A stretch of DNA of 64,000 nt from an uncultured Stenotrophomonas sp. Lineage in GTDB: Bacteria; Pseudomonadota; Gammaproteobacteria; Xanthomonadales; Xanthomonadaceae. The notes beneath the pieces are model-generated. The model was not told where the DNA came from. It ran no database searches and saw nothing but the letters and a program-made list of their open reading frames with translations. Positions 35,090 through 46,060 of this stretch are shown here, one piece after another (position 1 is the first letter of the stretch; each line of letters begins with the position of its first letter). A program made the position numbers and the translations under genes. The stretch spans positions 62,001 through 126,000 of the forward strand of contig NZ_CAJYVQ010000002.1 of assembly GCF_913778665.1 (NCBI RefSeq), given 5' to 3'.

Positions 35090-38000
35090 ATGAACCGCAT
35101 TTACCGTCTGGTTTTCAATCGCGCCCTCGGCGTAATGCAGGTTGCTTCGGAGGTCACCCAGAATCCCGGCGGAAGTGCCACCCCCCCGGCAAGATTGCCG
35201 CGATTGCGCGCGCACCAGCTGGCGGTCGCATTGGCGGCCACGCTGGCCAGCGGTTCGGCGCTTGCGGCGTGCAATACCGCCGGCAGCACCATCACCTGCC
35301 CAACCGGCTCCACGACCACTTCACTGGCCAACGGCACCAATGGCGTGACCCTGGATATCCTGACCGGTGCCCAGCTCAGCGTGCCGCCGGTGGTGGGTGG
35401 CGCTGCGGTGACCCTTAGCGGCAACGGCATTACCGTGAACAACCAGGGCACGGTCGATCCCACCATCAGCGGTGGCCTGAGCCTGGCGGCGTCGGGCATG
35501 GTGCTGGGTAACGCGACGGTCGGCGGCAACGCCATCAACGTGAACAATCTGTCCGGCGGTTCGATCAACGGCCTGGTCAATATCGCCTCCCTGCTCGGTT
35601 TCGGCGGACAGGCGCTGGTGGTGCAGAACGCTGCGGGTGGCACCAGCACGGTCGTCAACAGTGGCTCGGTAAGCATGTCGATCTTCGGCGCGGGTCTGTT
35701 CACCGCCGCCGATGCCCCGGCCATCCTCAGTTATGGTGGCGCGCAGACCCAGTTCACCAACACCGGCAACATCACCGGCCGCGTCGGCTTTGCCGGTTCC
35801 GCCTCGGCGACCAATGGCAACACCTTCCTCAATGCAGGCACGATCAATGGCAGCGTGCACCTGGGCAACTCGACTGCAGGCAATACGTTCACTGCGGTGT
35901 CCGGTTCCAGCGTCAACAACGCTGGCGTGGGCATCGCCGGGACCGTCGCTACCGTCAGCGTGAATCTGGCGGCGGCGGGCCAGGTCGATGGCGGCTCGGC
36001 GAGCAACAACAGCCTGGTGCTGCAGAACAGTCCCACGGGGCCCGGTTCCGGCACCGGCGGCGCGCCGACCACGGTGGGTTGGAACCAGTACGTCAATTTC
36101 CAGCGGCTGACCGTCAACAGCGGTACCTGGAACCTGCAGGGGGCGTGGGCGGGCGCGGGTACGACCACGCTCAACGATGGCCTGGTCAACTTCAACAATG
36201 CGTCTGCGTTCGGCAGCGGCCTGTTCACCGCCAACGGCGGCGCGATCGCGGCCAGCACCACTGGCCTGACGCTGGGCAACAACTTCGGCCTGACAGGAAA
36301 CCTGCAGCTGTCGGGAACAAACGCATTCGGCCTGGGCGGGGTGCTGTCCGGCGCCGGCGGGCTGACCGTCAGCAACACCAGCGTGGTGACACTGGGCGGC
36401 GCCAATCTGTTCAGTGGCGGCGTCAACCTCACTGCCGGCGGCCTGCTGCTGGGCAATGCCGGTGCGCTCGGCAGCGGCATCCTGACCGTCGGTGGCAGCG
36501 CCTCACTGGATACCACTGCCGGCTTCGGCGTGGCCAACAACCTGGTGATCAACGGCGGCGGCACGCTGAACCTGCTGGGCAACAACCCGTTGTCATGGAA
36601 TGGCGCGATTTCCGGTGCTGGCAACCTGGTCAAGAACGGAGCCAGCACCCTTACCTTGAACGGTGCCAACTCGCTGACCGGCAACTTCAGCCTTGCCGGG
36701 GGCTCGCTCGCGCTCGGCGCGGGCGGCAGCCTGTCACCCACGGCTGCGATGACGCTGGGCGTTGGCACCACGCTGGACCTGACGGCAGCGGCCAACCAGA
36801 CCATCGGTTCGCTGGCTGGCCTCGGCGGCGCGGTGAATCTGGGCAGCCGCACTCTGACCTTGGGCGGGCTGGGCAACACCAGCTACAGCGGCACGTTTGG
36901 CGCCGGCACCGGTGGCCTGATCAAGCAGGGCACCGGTGTGCAGACTCTTTCCGGTGTCAACGGTCTCAGCGGCGGCGTCGCGCTCAATGCCGGCGGACTG
37001 CTGCTGGGCAACGCGGCAGCGTTGGGCAGCGGCACGCTGTCCGTCGGCGGCAATGCGACGCTGGATGGCACGACCGGGTTGGCGTTGACCAATGCCGTCA
37101 ATCTCGGTGCCGGAGCCAGCCTGAATCTGCTGGGCAATCAGGCGCTCACCTTCAACGGCGTGATGGGTGGCGCTGGCGGCCTGATCAAGAATGGCGCGGC
37201 AACACTGACGCTCAACGGTGCCAATACGTTCGGTGGTGGGCTGGCATTCAATACCGGCAGCCTGGTGCTGGGCAATGGCAGCGCGCTGGGAACCGGTGCC
37301 CTGAACGTCGGTGGAGCCGTGACCCTCGACGGCAGCTCGGCGTTGAGTGTGGGCAACACCATCAACCTCGGTGCAGGCGGCTCGCTCGGCATTCTGGGAG
37401 GCAACGCACTGACGCTGGGCGGTGTCATCGGCGGCGCTGGCAGCCTGGTGAAGAATGGCGCGGCGACGCTGACCCTGACCGGCGCCAATACCTACACCGG
37501 CGGCACCGCCATCAACGCAGGAACACTGGCGATCGGTGCCGGTGGCAGTCTCGCCACTGGCGGCAGCGTCAACCTCGGTGGCATCGGCGCCACGTTCGAC
37601 ATCTCCGCGGCGGGCAACCAGACCGTGGGTGCGCTCAGCGGCGTGCTCGGCTCGACCGTGGCGCTGGGCGGAAACACGCTCACCTTCGGTGATGCGGCCA
37701 ACCAGACCCTGGCGAGCGCGGTCTCCGGCGCCGGTGGCCTGGTCAAGCAGGGCGCCGGCACGCAGACGCTGTCCGGCGCCAATACCTTCAGCGGCGGCCT
37801 GAACCTTGCCGCGGGTGGGCTGCTGCTGGGCAACAACGGCGCTCTCGGTACCGGTGCACTGACCGTCAGTGGCAACGGATCGCTCGATGGCACTGCGGCG
37901 TTGAATCTGACCAATGCGGTGAACCTGACCGGTACGCTGAACCTGCTGGGCGGGCAGAACGTGACGCTGGGCGGCGTGGTCGCCGGCACCGGCAGCCTGG

Positions 38001-41000
38001 TCAAGAACGGCACCTCGCTGCTGGCGTTGAACGGCAACAACACGTTCAGTGGTGGCCTCACGCTCAACGCAGGCAGCCTGCTGCTGGGCAACAGCAGCGC
38101 ACTCGGCACCGGCGCGTTGAGCATCGGTGGTACGGTCTCGCTGGATGGCAGCGCCCCCCTGAATCTGGCCAACAACGTTGCACTGGGTGCTGGTGCATTG
38201 CTTGCACTGCCGGGCACCCAGGCAATCACCTTGGGCGGGGTGGTGTCCGGCGCCGGTGGGCTGGTGAAGAACGGTGCCACGCTGCTGACCCTCAATGGCG
38301 CCAACACCTTCGGTGGCGGGTTGACCGTCAACGGCGGCGGCCTGCTGCTCGGCAATGCCGGTGCGTTGGGCACCGGCCCACTGTCGGTGGGTGCCAATAC
38401 CACCCTGGATAGTACGGTTGCACTCAACCTGGCCAACAACGTCAACCTCGGTACCGGTGCAGTACTCGACCTGCTGGGCAACCAGAACGCGTCGCTGGGC
38501 GGTGTCATCAGTGGCACCGGTGGCCTGGTCAAGAACGGTACGGCAACACTGGCGTTGAATGGTCCGAATACGTTCAGTGGCGGGGTTGGCCTGAACGCTG
38601 GCGTGCTGCAGCTTGGCAATGCGCTGGCCCTGGGTACCGGTGCACTGGATGTGGGGGGCAACGCCTCGCTGGATGCAGCCACGGCACTCACCGTGGGCAA
38701 CACCGTCGGCCTGGCGGCCGGTGCCAACCTCACGGTACTTGGCAGCAATGACCTGACGCTCAGTGGGCCGGTATTCGGTGTTGGCGGGTTGATCAAGGAC
38801 GGCGCGGCACGGTTGACCCTGAGCGGTGCCAACCTCTACACCGGTGGCACCACCATCAACAACGGCACGCTGGCATTGGGCGCAGGCGGCAGCCTCGCTG
38901 CAGGCGGTGATGTCACCCTCGGCAATGCCGGTGCAGGTTTCGATATTTCCGGCGCCAGCGGCAACCAGACCATTGCCGCGCTGAACGGCGTCGCCGGAAC
39001 CGCGCTGACGCTGGGCGGCAATACGCTGACTTTCGGCACCAATGCCAACGCCACGTTTGATGGCGTGATCAGTGGCACGGGTGGCTTGGTCAAGACCAGT
39101 ACCGGCATCCAGACCTTGTCCGGTGCCAACACGTTCAGCGGTGGCCTGGCGCTCAATGGCGGCGGGCTGGTGCTGGGCAACGCCGATGCGCTGGGGACCG
39201 GCGCGCTCGGTGTGGGTGGCACGGTCAGTCTCGACAATACGGTGGCGCTGAACCTTGCCAACGCGGTGAACTTCGGTGCCGGTACGCAGCTGACCCTGGG
39301 CGGCAGCAATGACGTCACCCTGGGTGGCGTGCTGAGCGGCAACGGCAGCCTGGTCAAGAACGGCACTGGCCTGCTGACCCTCAACAACACCAACACCTTC
39401 GGTGGCGGCCTGACCTTGAACGGCGGCAGTCTGGTGGTGGGCGCCAATGGCGCGCTGGGTACCGGCGCTTTGGCGGTGAACAACAGTGCCTCGCTGGATG
39501 CCGGCGCTGCGGTGACGCTGGGCAACGCGGTGAACCTGGGATCGGGCGTGGCACTGACCGTGCCGGGCAGCAACGCACTGGCCCTGGGCGGCATCGTGTC
39601 CGGCAATGGCAGCCTGATCAAGAATGGCGCCGCCACGCTGACGCTGGCAGGCGCCAACACCTACAGCGGTGGTACCACCATCAATGCCGGTACGCTGGCG
39701 TTGAGTGCGGGCGGCAGCCTTGCCGCCGCCGGCGACGTCACTCTCGGCAATGCCGGTGCAAGCTTCGACATCTCCGGTGCCACCAGCAACCAGACCATTG
39801 GTGCGCTCAACGGCGTGGCCGGAACCACGCTGACGCTGGGTGGCAATTCGCTGACCTTCGGCACCGCGACCAGTGGCGCCTTCGACGGCGTGATCAGCGG
39901 TGGTGGCGGGCTGGTGAAGGTCGGCACCGGGGTGCAGACCCTGTCCGGTGCCAACACATTCGGGGGCGGCGTGACGCTCAATGCCGGCGGGCTGGTGCTG
40001 GGCAATGACGCGGCGCTGGGTACCGGCGCACTGACCGTCGGTGGCGCGGCCACGCTGGATACCACCGCGCTGGCGACGCTGGCCAACAACGTTGTGCTCA
40101 ATGCCGGGCTGACCGTGCTGGGCACCAATGCGATCACCCTCAACGGTGTGCTCTCCGGCACCGGCAGCCTGACCAAGAATGGTGGTGCAACGCTGACCTT
40201 GAACGGCATCAATACCTACACCGGTGGCACCAACGTCAACGCCGGTACGCTGGCGCTCGGCGCCGGTGCCAGCCTGGCCGCCAGCGGTACCGTCAATCTC
40301 GCCAGCGGCGCCACGCTGGACCTGTCGGCCGGCAACGGTACGCAGGTGTTCGGCACGCTGGTCGGCAACGGTACGGTCAACCTCGGGGCCAACAACATCG
40401 AAGTGGGCAGCGCCGCCAATGGCACCTTCAGTGGTTCGATTGCCGGCACCGGTGGCCTGACCAAGGTCGGTAGCGGTACCGAAACGCTGACCGGTACCAA
40501 CACCTATACCGGTGGCACCACCATCAACGCCGGTACGCTGGCGATCGGTCCTGGCGGCAGCCTCGCCGCGAACGGTGCGGTGAACGTGGCCGCGGCCGGT
40601 GCCGGCTTCGACATCTCGGCGTCCGGCGCCAACCAGGCCATCGGTTCGCTGTCCGGCGTGACCGGCTCGCTGGTCAGCCTCGGTGCCCACTCGCTGATCC
40701 TCGGCGGCCCTGACAGCAGCACCTTCAATGGCGTGATTTCCGGTACCGGTGGACTGGTCAAGAACGGCACGGGCATCCTCACCCTCGGCGGCGCCAACCT
40801 GTTCAGTGGTGGCCTCGCATTGAACAGTGGCGGCTTGGTGGTCGGCAACAACAGCGCGCTGGGTACGGGGGCGCTGGACGTGGGCGCCGACGCGACGCTG
40901 GACAGCAGCCTTGCAGTGACCCTCGGCAACGCCATCAACCTCTCTGCGGGCAACAACCTCACCCTGCTCGGCAGCAATGCGCTGACCCTGGGCGGCACCA

Positions 41001-44000
41001 TCGGCGGTGGCGGTGGCCTGGTGAAGAGCGGCGCGGCCACGGTGACCCTGACCGGCGCCAATACCTACACCGGCGGTACCACCATCAACAACGGCACGCT
41101 GGCGGTCGGTGCCGGTGGCAGCCTGGCGTCCACCGGTGCGGTGAACCTGGCCGGTGCCGGCACGCTGGATATCTCCGGCGGCGGCAACCAGAGCATCGGT
41201 TCGCTGGCTGGCGTAGCCGGCAGCACCGTGGCGCTGGGCGGCAACTCGCTGACGCTGGGCGGGGTCGCCGACAGCACGTACAACGGCGTGATCAACGGCA
41301 GCGGCGGGCTGATCAAGAATGGCGCAGGCGTGCAGACGCTGACCGGTGCCAATACCTTCAGTGGTGGCGTCGCACTCAACGCCGGTGGCCTGGTGGTCGG
41401 CAACAATGCCGCGCTCGGGACCGGTGCGGTGACCGTGGCTGGCAATGCCACGCTCGATTCCAACAGCGCGATCACGCTGGGCAACAACTTCGTTCTCAAT
41501 GCCGGCCTGACCGTGCTGGGCAGCAATGATCTGACCCTCAACGGCAACCTGAGCGGCACTGGCTTCCTGACCAAGGAGGGCCTGGCCACGCTGACCTTGA
41601 ATGGCACCAACACCTACACCGGCGGCACCAACATCAACGCCGGCACGCTGGCGCTGGGCGCCGGGGCCAGCCTGCATGCCAATGGCATCGTCAACCTGGC
41701 CACCGGCGCGACCTTCGATCTGTCCGCCGGTGCCGGTACGCAGCAGTTCGGCACGCTGATTGGCAACGGCACGGTGAATCTGGGCGCGAACACACTGACC
41801 ATCGGTGATGCCACCAACGGTACCTTCTCCGGATCAGTGGCGGGCACCGGCGGACTGATCAAGGAGGGCGCCGGCACCCAGACCCTGACCGGCACCAACA
41901 CCTTCACCGGCGGTACCACCATCAACGCCGGCACGCTGGCGATCGGCGCCGGCGGCAGCTTGGCGGCGACGGGGGCGGTCACCCTGGCCAATGCCGGCAC
42001 CGCGTTCGATATTTCCGCAGGCGGCAACCAGAGCATCGGCTCGCTGGAGGGCGTGGCAGGTTCGAACGTGTCCCTCGGCGGCAACACGTTGACCTTGGGC
42101 GGCATCGGCAACACCGCGTTCAATGGCAGCATCGACGGCACCGGTGGGCTGATCAAGAACGGCGCAGGCGTGCAGACGCTGGGCGTTGCGAGCACCTTCA
42201 GCGGCGGCGTCACCCTCAATGCCGGCGGACTGGTCGTCGGCAATGGTGCCGCGCTCGGCACGGGCGCGTTGACCGTGGCCGGCAACGGCTCGCTGGATGC
42301 CAATGCGGCGCTGACCCTGGCCAATGATGTTGTGCTGGGCGCCGGTGCGACGCTGGATGTGCTGGGCAGCAGCGACCTGATCCTGGACGGTGCGGTTTCC
42401 GGTGCGGGCGGTCTGACCAAGGATGGCGCGGCCACCCTGACCCTGGCCGGCGCCAGCAGCTACACCGGCACCACCACCATCAACAGCGGCACGCTGGCGG
42501 TGGGCGCGGGCGGCAGCCTGTCCGGTGCCAGCACGGTGAACCTGGCTGGCACCGGCACGCTGGACATCAGCGCCGGTGGCAACCAGAGCATCGGCGGCCT
42601 GGCCGGTGTTGCCGGCAGCACGGTGGCGCTGGGTGGTGCAACGCTGACCACCGGCGGCAACAACGCCAGCACCACGTTTGCCGGCATCCTTGGTGGTACC
42701 GGCGGCCTGGTGCAGGGCGGCACCGGCACGCTGACCCTGAGTGGCGATAACACCTACACTGGTGGCACCACCATCAACGGTGGCAGCACGCTGCAGATCG
42801 GCAACGGCGGCAGCACTGGTTCGGTGCTGGGTGACATCACCAACAACGGCAGCCTGGTCTACAACCTCGGCAGTACGGCAACGGTGAGTGGCGTGGTCAG
42901 CGGCAGCGGTGGCCTGACCCAGGCCGGCAGCGGCACGCTGGTGCTGACCGGCAACAACACCTACACCGGCGGTACCACCATCAATGCCGGCGGCACGCTG
43001 CAGGTCGGCAATGGCGGTGCGACCGGTGCGATCGTCGGTGACATCACCAACAACGGCGCGCTGGTCTCCAACGTGGCCGGCAACACGGCGCTGGATGGCA
43101 TCATCAGCGGCAGCGGCAGCCTGACCCAAGCCGGCGCCGGTACGTTGACCCTGACCGGCAACAACACCTACACCGGTGGTACCACCATCAATGCCGGTGG
43201 CACGCTGCAGGTGGGCAATGGCGGTGCGACCGGTGCGATCACCGGCAACGTCGCCAACAACGGCAGCCTGGTGTTCGACGTGGCCGGCAACACCACGGTC
43301 GGTGGCGCCATCAGTGGCACCGGCGCGCTGACCCAGGCCGGTGCTGGCGTGCTGACCCTGGTCGGCAACAACACCTATACCGGCGGCACCACCATCAATA
43401 CCGGTGGCACGCTGCAGGTCGGCAATGGCGGCGCCACCGGTTCGATTGCCGGTGACATCACCAACAATGGCGCGCTGATCTCCAGCGTGGCCGGCAACAC
43501 GCAGCTGGGCGGCACCATCAGCGGCACGGGCGCGCTGACCCAGGCCGGCAGCGGCACGCTGCTGCTGACTGGTACCAACACCTACAGCGGTGGCACCACC
43601 ATCAACGCCGGTGGCACGCTGCAGCTGGGCAATGGCGGCGCGACTGGCTCGATCGTCGGTGACATCACCAACAACGGTGCGCTGGTGTCCAACGTGGCCG
43701 GCACTACCACGCTGGGCGGCACCATCAGCGGCAGCGGCAGCCTGGCCCAGGCCGGCAGTGGCACGCTGACCCTGACCGGCAACAATACCTACAGCGGTGG
43801 CACCACCATCAACACCGGTGGCACCCTGCAGGTCGGCAACGGTGGCGCGACCGGCGCGATTGCCGGCAACGTCACCAACAACGGCAGCCTGGTGTTCAAC
43901 GTCGGCGGCAACACCACCGTCGGCGGCACCATCAGCGGTAGCGGTGGCCTGACCCAGGCCGGCAGCGGCACGCTGATCCTGGGCGGCAACAACACCTATA

Positions 44001-46003
44001 CCGGTGGCACCACCATCAACACCGGGGGCACGTTGCAGGTCGGCAATGGCGGTGCCAGCGGTGCCATCACCGGCAATGTCAGCAACAACGGCAGCCTGGT
44101 GTTCAAGGTCGGTGGCAACACCACGGTCGGCGGCACCATCAGCGGCAGCGGTGGCCTGACCCAGGCCGGCACCGGCACCCTCACCCTCACCGGCAACAAC
44201 ACCTACACCGGCGGCACCACGATCAATGCCGGCGGTACCGTGCAGGTCGGAAACGGCGGTGCCAGCGGCTCGATCACCGGCAACATCACCAACAATGGTG
44301 GCCTGATCATCAACACCAGTGGCACCACCACGCTGGGCGGCAGCATCAGCGGCGACGGCAGCATCGTCCAGGCCGGCCCGGGTGGCCTGAACCTGGGCGG
44401 CAACAGCGGTGGCTTCAGCGGCACCGGCCAGGTCACCGGTGGCGGCCTGAATGTCACCGGCACCATCGGTGGCCAGTGGACCATCGGCAGCGGCACCACG
44501 CTGTCCGGCACCGGCACCATCGGTGGCACCGGCGGTGGCGTGACCGTATCCAGCGGCGGCGTACTGTCGCCTGGCAATGGGCAGGGCAACGGCAGTGGCG
44601 CCGGCAACGGCACCGGTACGATCACCGTGGGCGGCAACCTGACCCTGGCGCCGGGCAGCACGCTGGGCATCGATCTGGGCGCCACCGGCAGTGATACCGT
44701 GCAGGTCGGTGGCAGCGCGACGGTGGGCGGCAGCACTGTGCGGGTGAACACCATTTCGCCCAGCACCAGCTACCAGCAGGGCCAGCAGTACACGGTGGTC
44801 AACGCGGCCAGTGGGATAAGCGGGCAGTTCGCTTCCGCGACTTCGCCGTCGGCGTTCCTGACCATCACCCCGGTCTACACCGCCAATACCGCCAACCTGA
44901 AGATCGACGTGGCGCAGACCGCGGCATTCACTTCGGTGGCCAACAGCCGCAACCAGTACAACACTGCGGCCGCGCTGAGCAGCCTGCCGCAGAGTGGTCC
45001 GGCGCTGGGCCTGTACAACACGGTGCTGATCTATGACGCGGCCACCGCGCGCAGCGCGTTCGACCAGTTGTCCGGTGAAGTGCATGCGGCCAGCCGTGCG
45101 GTGCTGCTGTACGACAACTACCTGGAAGAAGGCATCCGCCAGCGCCTGGGCAGTGAACTGCCGACCGTGCGTGGCGAGCGCGCCTCGGCCTGGCTTGCCG
45201 GCAGTGGCAAGGTGTTCAAGCAGGATGGCGATGGCAACGGGGATGAGATCCGCGCCAACCGCAATGCGCTGATGGCCGGTGTCGATTGGCAGCTGGGCGA
45301 GCACGTGGTGCTGGGCGCGGCGGCCGGCAATGAACGCCTGGATACGCGCCTGTACGATCGCAGCTCGCGCGCCCGTCTACGCGGCAACACTTTCGGCCTG
45401 TATGCGCAGGGTGAGTGGAACAACGGCTTCGCGGTGGGTGGCAGCGTGTCGCGCGGTGATTACCGCACGCGTACCACCCGTGAAGTGCCGCTGCTGGGCC
45501 AGACCCTGTACAGCCGCCAGGATGCGGACGTGACCATTGCCCAGGTCGAAGGCAGCTGGACCTGGAGCCACGGCCGCACCCAACTGCAGCCGTACGTGCA
45601 GTTCACCAAGCACTGGGTCGACCGCGATCGTGCGGTCGAGCAGGGCGGTACCGCCGCGCTGGTGCTGGAAGGTGGCAAGGACACGCTCAATGTGAGCACC
45701 GTGGGCGTGCGTGGCCGCTGGGATGTGGGCAGCGGCGAGCGCTTCCCGGCGCAGCTGACGGTTGGCCTGGGGTGGCAGCACGCGTCGGGTGATACCGACG
45801 TAGCCAGCCGCAACCGCTTCGCGGTCGGTGGCGATGCCTTCGATGTCTACAGCGCGGTGATGGCACGCAACGCGCTGGTCAGCCAGGTCGGCGTGGCGGT
45901 GGGCCTGGGTCGCAACAGCCAGCTGTCGATGTTCGTGCAGGGCCAGCATGGCGATGGTCGCCGCGATGTCGGCGGGCAGATCAACCTGCGCATGGGCTTC
46001 TGA
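35090..46003 (+). CDS. Giant repeat-rich autotransporter adhesin
   Basis: A type V secreted surface protein of about 3,637 aa. The start MNRIYRLVFNRALGVMQVAS is an extended signal peptide (ESPR), then a hydrophobic core ending SGSALAAC. The passenger (about 65-3,300) is Gly/Asn/Thr-rich beta-helix. It is built from autotransporter-associated repeats such as LTLNGANTYTGGTTINAGTL, first in a loosely alternating form. Then come eight near-identical 69-residue copies (207 bp each, bases 42,754-44,409, from about residue 2,555). The barrel occupies about the last 280 residues (ASAWLAGSG onward) and ends NLRMGF. It probably acts in adhesion or biofilm. It stands alone, with the ATG preceded by GGAG. 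Confidence 0.93.
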   Translation: MNRIYRLVFNRALGVMQVASEVTQNPGGSATPPARLPRLRAHQLAVALAATLASGSALAACNTAGSTITCPTGSTTTSLANGTNGVTLDILTGAQLSVPPVVGGAAVTLSGNGITVNNQGTVDPTISGGLSLAASGMVLGNATVGGNAINVNNLSGGSINGLVNIASLLGFGGQALVVQNAAGGTSTVVNSGSVSMSIFGAGLFTAADAPAILSYGGAQTQFTNTGNITGRVGFAGSASATNGNTFLNAGTINGSVHLGNSTAGNTFTAVSGSSVNNAGVGIAGTVATVSVNLAAAGQVDGGSASNNSLVLQNSPTGPGSGTGGAPTTVGWNQYVNFQRLTVNSGTWNLQGAWAGAGTTTLNDGLVNFNNASAFGSGLFTANGGAIAASTTGLTLGNNFGLTGNLQLSGTNAFGLGGVLSGAGGLTVSNTSVVTLGGANLFSGGVNLTAGGLLLGNAGALGSGILTVGGSASLDTTAGFGVANNLVINGGGTLNLLGNNPLSWNGAISGAGNLVKNGASTLTLNGANSLTGNFSLAGGSLALGAGGSLSPTAAMTLGVGTTLDLTAAANQTIGSLAGLGGAVNLGSRTLTLGGLGNTSYSGTFGAGTGGLIKQGTGVQTLSGVNGLSGGVALNAGGLLLGNAAALGSGTLSVGGNATLDGTTGLALTNAVNLGAGASLNLLGNQALTFNGVMGGAGGLIKNGAATLTLNGANTFGGGLAFNTGSLVLGNGSALGTGALNVGGAVTLDGSSALSVGNTINLGAGGSLGILGGNALTLGGVIGGAGSLVKNGAATLTLTGANTYTGGTAINAGTLAIGAGGSLATGGSVNLGGIGATFDISAAGNQTVGALSGVLGSTVALGGNTLTFGDAANQTLASAVSGAGGLVKQGAGTQTLSGANTFSGGLNLAAGGLLLGNNGALGTGALTVSGNGSLDGTAALNLTNAVNLTGTLNLLGGQNVTLGGVVAGTGSLVKNGTSLLALNGNNTFSGGLTLNAGSLLLGNSSALGTGALSIGGTVSLDGSAPLNLANNVALGAGALLALPGTQAITLGGVVSGAGGLVKNGATLLTLNGANTFGGGLTVNGGGLLLGNAGALGTGPLSVGANTTLDSTVALNLANNVNLGTGAVLDLLGNQNASLGGVISGTGGLVKNGTATLALNGPNTFSGGVGLNAGVLQLGNALALGTGALDVGGNASLDAATALTVGNTVGLAAGANLTVLGSNDLTLSGPVFGVGGLIKDGAARLTLSGANLYTGGTTINNGTLALGAGGSLAAGGDVTLGNAGAGFDISGASGNQTIAALNGVAGTALTLGGNTLTFGTNANATFDGVISGTGGLVKTSTGIQTLSGANTFSGGLALNGGGLVLGNADALGTGALGVGGTVSLDNTVALNLANAVNFGAGTQLTLGGSNDVTLGGVLSGNGSLVKNGTGLLTLNNTNTFGGGLTLNGGSLVVGANGALGTGALAVNNSASLDAGAAVTLGNAVNLGSGVALTVPGSNALALGGIVSGNGSLIKNGAATLTLAGANTYSGGTTINAGTLALSAGGSLAAAGDVTLGNAGASFDISGATSNQTIGALNGVAGTTLTLGGNSLTFGTATSGAFDGVISGGGGLVKVGTGVQTLSGANTFGGGVTLNAGGLVLGNDAALGTGALTVGGAATLDTTALATLANNVVLNAGLTVLGTNAITLNGVLSGTGSLTKNGGATLTLNGINTYTGGTNVNAGTLALGAGASLAASGTVNLASGATLDLSAGNGTQVFGTLVGNGTVNLGANNIEVGSAANGTFSGSIAGTGGLTKVGSGTETLTGTNTYTGGTTINAGTLAIGPGGSLAANGAVNVAAAGAGFDISASGANQAIGSLSGVTGSLVSLGAHSLILGGPDSSTFNGVISGTGGLVKNGTGILTLGGANLFSGGLALNSGGLVVGNNSALGTGALDVGADATLDSSLAVTLGNAINLSAGNNLTLLGSNALTLGGTIGGGGGLVKSGAATVTLTGANTYTGGTTINNGTLAVGAGGSLASTGAVNLAGAGTLDISGGGNQSIGSLAGVAGSTVALGGNSLTLGGVADSTYNGVINGSGGLIKNGAGVQTLTGANTFSGGVALNAGGLVVGNNAALGTGAVTVAGNATLDSNSAITLGNNFVLNAGLTVLGSNDLTLNGNLSGTGFLTKEGLATLTLNGTNTYTGGTNINAGTLALGAGASLHANGIVNLATGATFDLSAGAGTQQFGTLIGNGTVNLGANTLTIGDATNGTFSGSVAGTGGLIKEGAGTQTLTGTNTFTGGTTINAGTLAIGAGGSLAATGAVTLANAGTAFDISAGGNQSIGSLEGVAGSNVSLGGNTLTLGGIGNTAFNGSIDGTGGLIKNGAGVQTLGVASTFSGGVTLNAGGLVVGNGAALGTGALTVAGNGSLDANAALTLANDVVLGAGATLDVLGSSDLILDGAVSGAGGLTKDGAATLTLAGASSYTGTTTINSGTLAVGAGGSLSGASTVNLAGTGTLDISAGGNQSIGGLAGVAGSTVALGGATLTTGGNNASTTFAGILGGTGGLVQGGTGTLTLSGDNTYTGGTTINGGSTLQIGNGGSTGSVLGDITNNGSLVYNLGSTATVSGVVSGSGGLTQAGSGTLVLTGNNTYTGGTTINAGGTLQVGNGGATGAIVGDITNNGALVSNVAGNTALDGIISGSGSLTQAGAGTLTLTGNNTYTGGTTINAGGTLQVGNGGATGAITGNVANNGSLVFDVAGNTTVGGAISGTGALTQAGAGVLTLVGNNTYTGGTTINTGGTLQVGNGGATGSIAGDITNNGALISSVAGNTQLGGTISGTGALTQAGSGTLLLTGTNTYSGGTTINAGGTLQLGNGGATGSIVGDITNNGALVSNVAGTTTLGGTISGSGSLAQAGSGTLTLTGNNTYSGGTTINTGGTLQVGNGGATGAIAGNVTNNGSLVFNVGGNTTVGGTISGSGGLTQAGSGTLILGGNNTYTGGTTINTGGTLQVGNGGASGAITGNVSNNGSLVFKVGGNTTVGGTISGSGGLTQAGTGTLTLTGNNTYTGGTTINAGGTVQVGNGGASGSITGNITNNGGLIINTSGTTTLGGSISGDGSIVQAGPGGLNLGGNSGGFSGTGQVTGGGLNVTGTIGGQWTIGSGTTLSGTGTIGGTGGGVTVSSGGVLSPGNGQGNGSGAGNGTGTITVGGNLTLAPGSTLGIDLGATGSDTVQVGGSATVGGSTVRVNTISPSTSYQQGQQYTVVNAASGISGQFASATSPSAFLTITPVYTANTANLKIDVAQTAAFTSVANSRNQYNTAAALSSLPQSGPALGLYNTVLIYDAATARSAFDQLSGEVHAASRAVLLYDNYLEEGIRQRLGSELPTVRGERASAWLAGSGKVFKQDGDGNGDEIRANRNALMAGVDWQLGEHVVLGAAAGNERLDTRLYDRSSRARLRGNTFGLYAQGEWNNGFAVGGSVSRGDYRTRTTREVPLLGQTLYSRQDADVTIAQVEGSWTWSHGRTQLQPYVQFTKHWVDRDRAVEQGGTAALVLEGGKDTLNVSTVGVRGRWDVGSGERFPAQLTVGLGWQHASGDTDVASRNRFAVGGDAFDVYSAVMARNALVSQVGVAVGLGRNSQLSMFVQGQHGDGRRDVGGQINLRMGF
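42754..44409 (+). repeat. Eight in-frame 207-bp tandem repeats in the autotransporter gene
   Basis: Unit starts (CTACACCGG-type) fall at 42754, 42961, 43168, 43375, 43582, 43789, 43996 and 44203. Each codes for NTYTGGTTINAGGTLQVGNG, then TNNGALV and ISGSGSLTQAGSGTL variants. The last copy has drifted. A period divisible by three means copy-number change keeps the frame. Confidence 0.92.
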
Positions 46004-46018
46004 GGGGAGTAGGGCAGC

Positions 46019-46044
46019 AAGGGATCCACGCGCGGCGTGGATCC
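46019..46044. repeat. SMAG-related palindrome
   Basis: GGATCCACGC GCGGCGTGGATCC just after the autotransporter stop. It lacks the GTAG head but shares the ATCCACGC stem of the clean copies. Confidence 0.55.
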
Positions 46045-46060
46045 GGGCCGGGGCGGAGGG

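Noticed and set aside
36734..41677. A 1,647-codon open frame on the minus strand opposite the giant autotransporter (and a second one at 41,834-45,304)
   Set aside because: It is a mirror of the Gly/Asn/Thr repeat coding on the plus strand in GC-rich DNA. The plus frame has an ESPR signal, repeats and a barrel; the minus frame has no ribosome site, no domain and only His/Gln/Ala-rich low complexity.
42754..44409. Regular repeats that might be taken for a CRISPR array
   Set aside because: The units are 207 bp, contiguous without unique spacers, and lie in frame inside an autotransporter gene.
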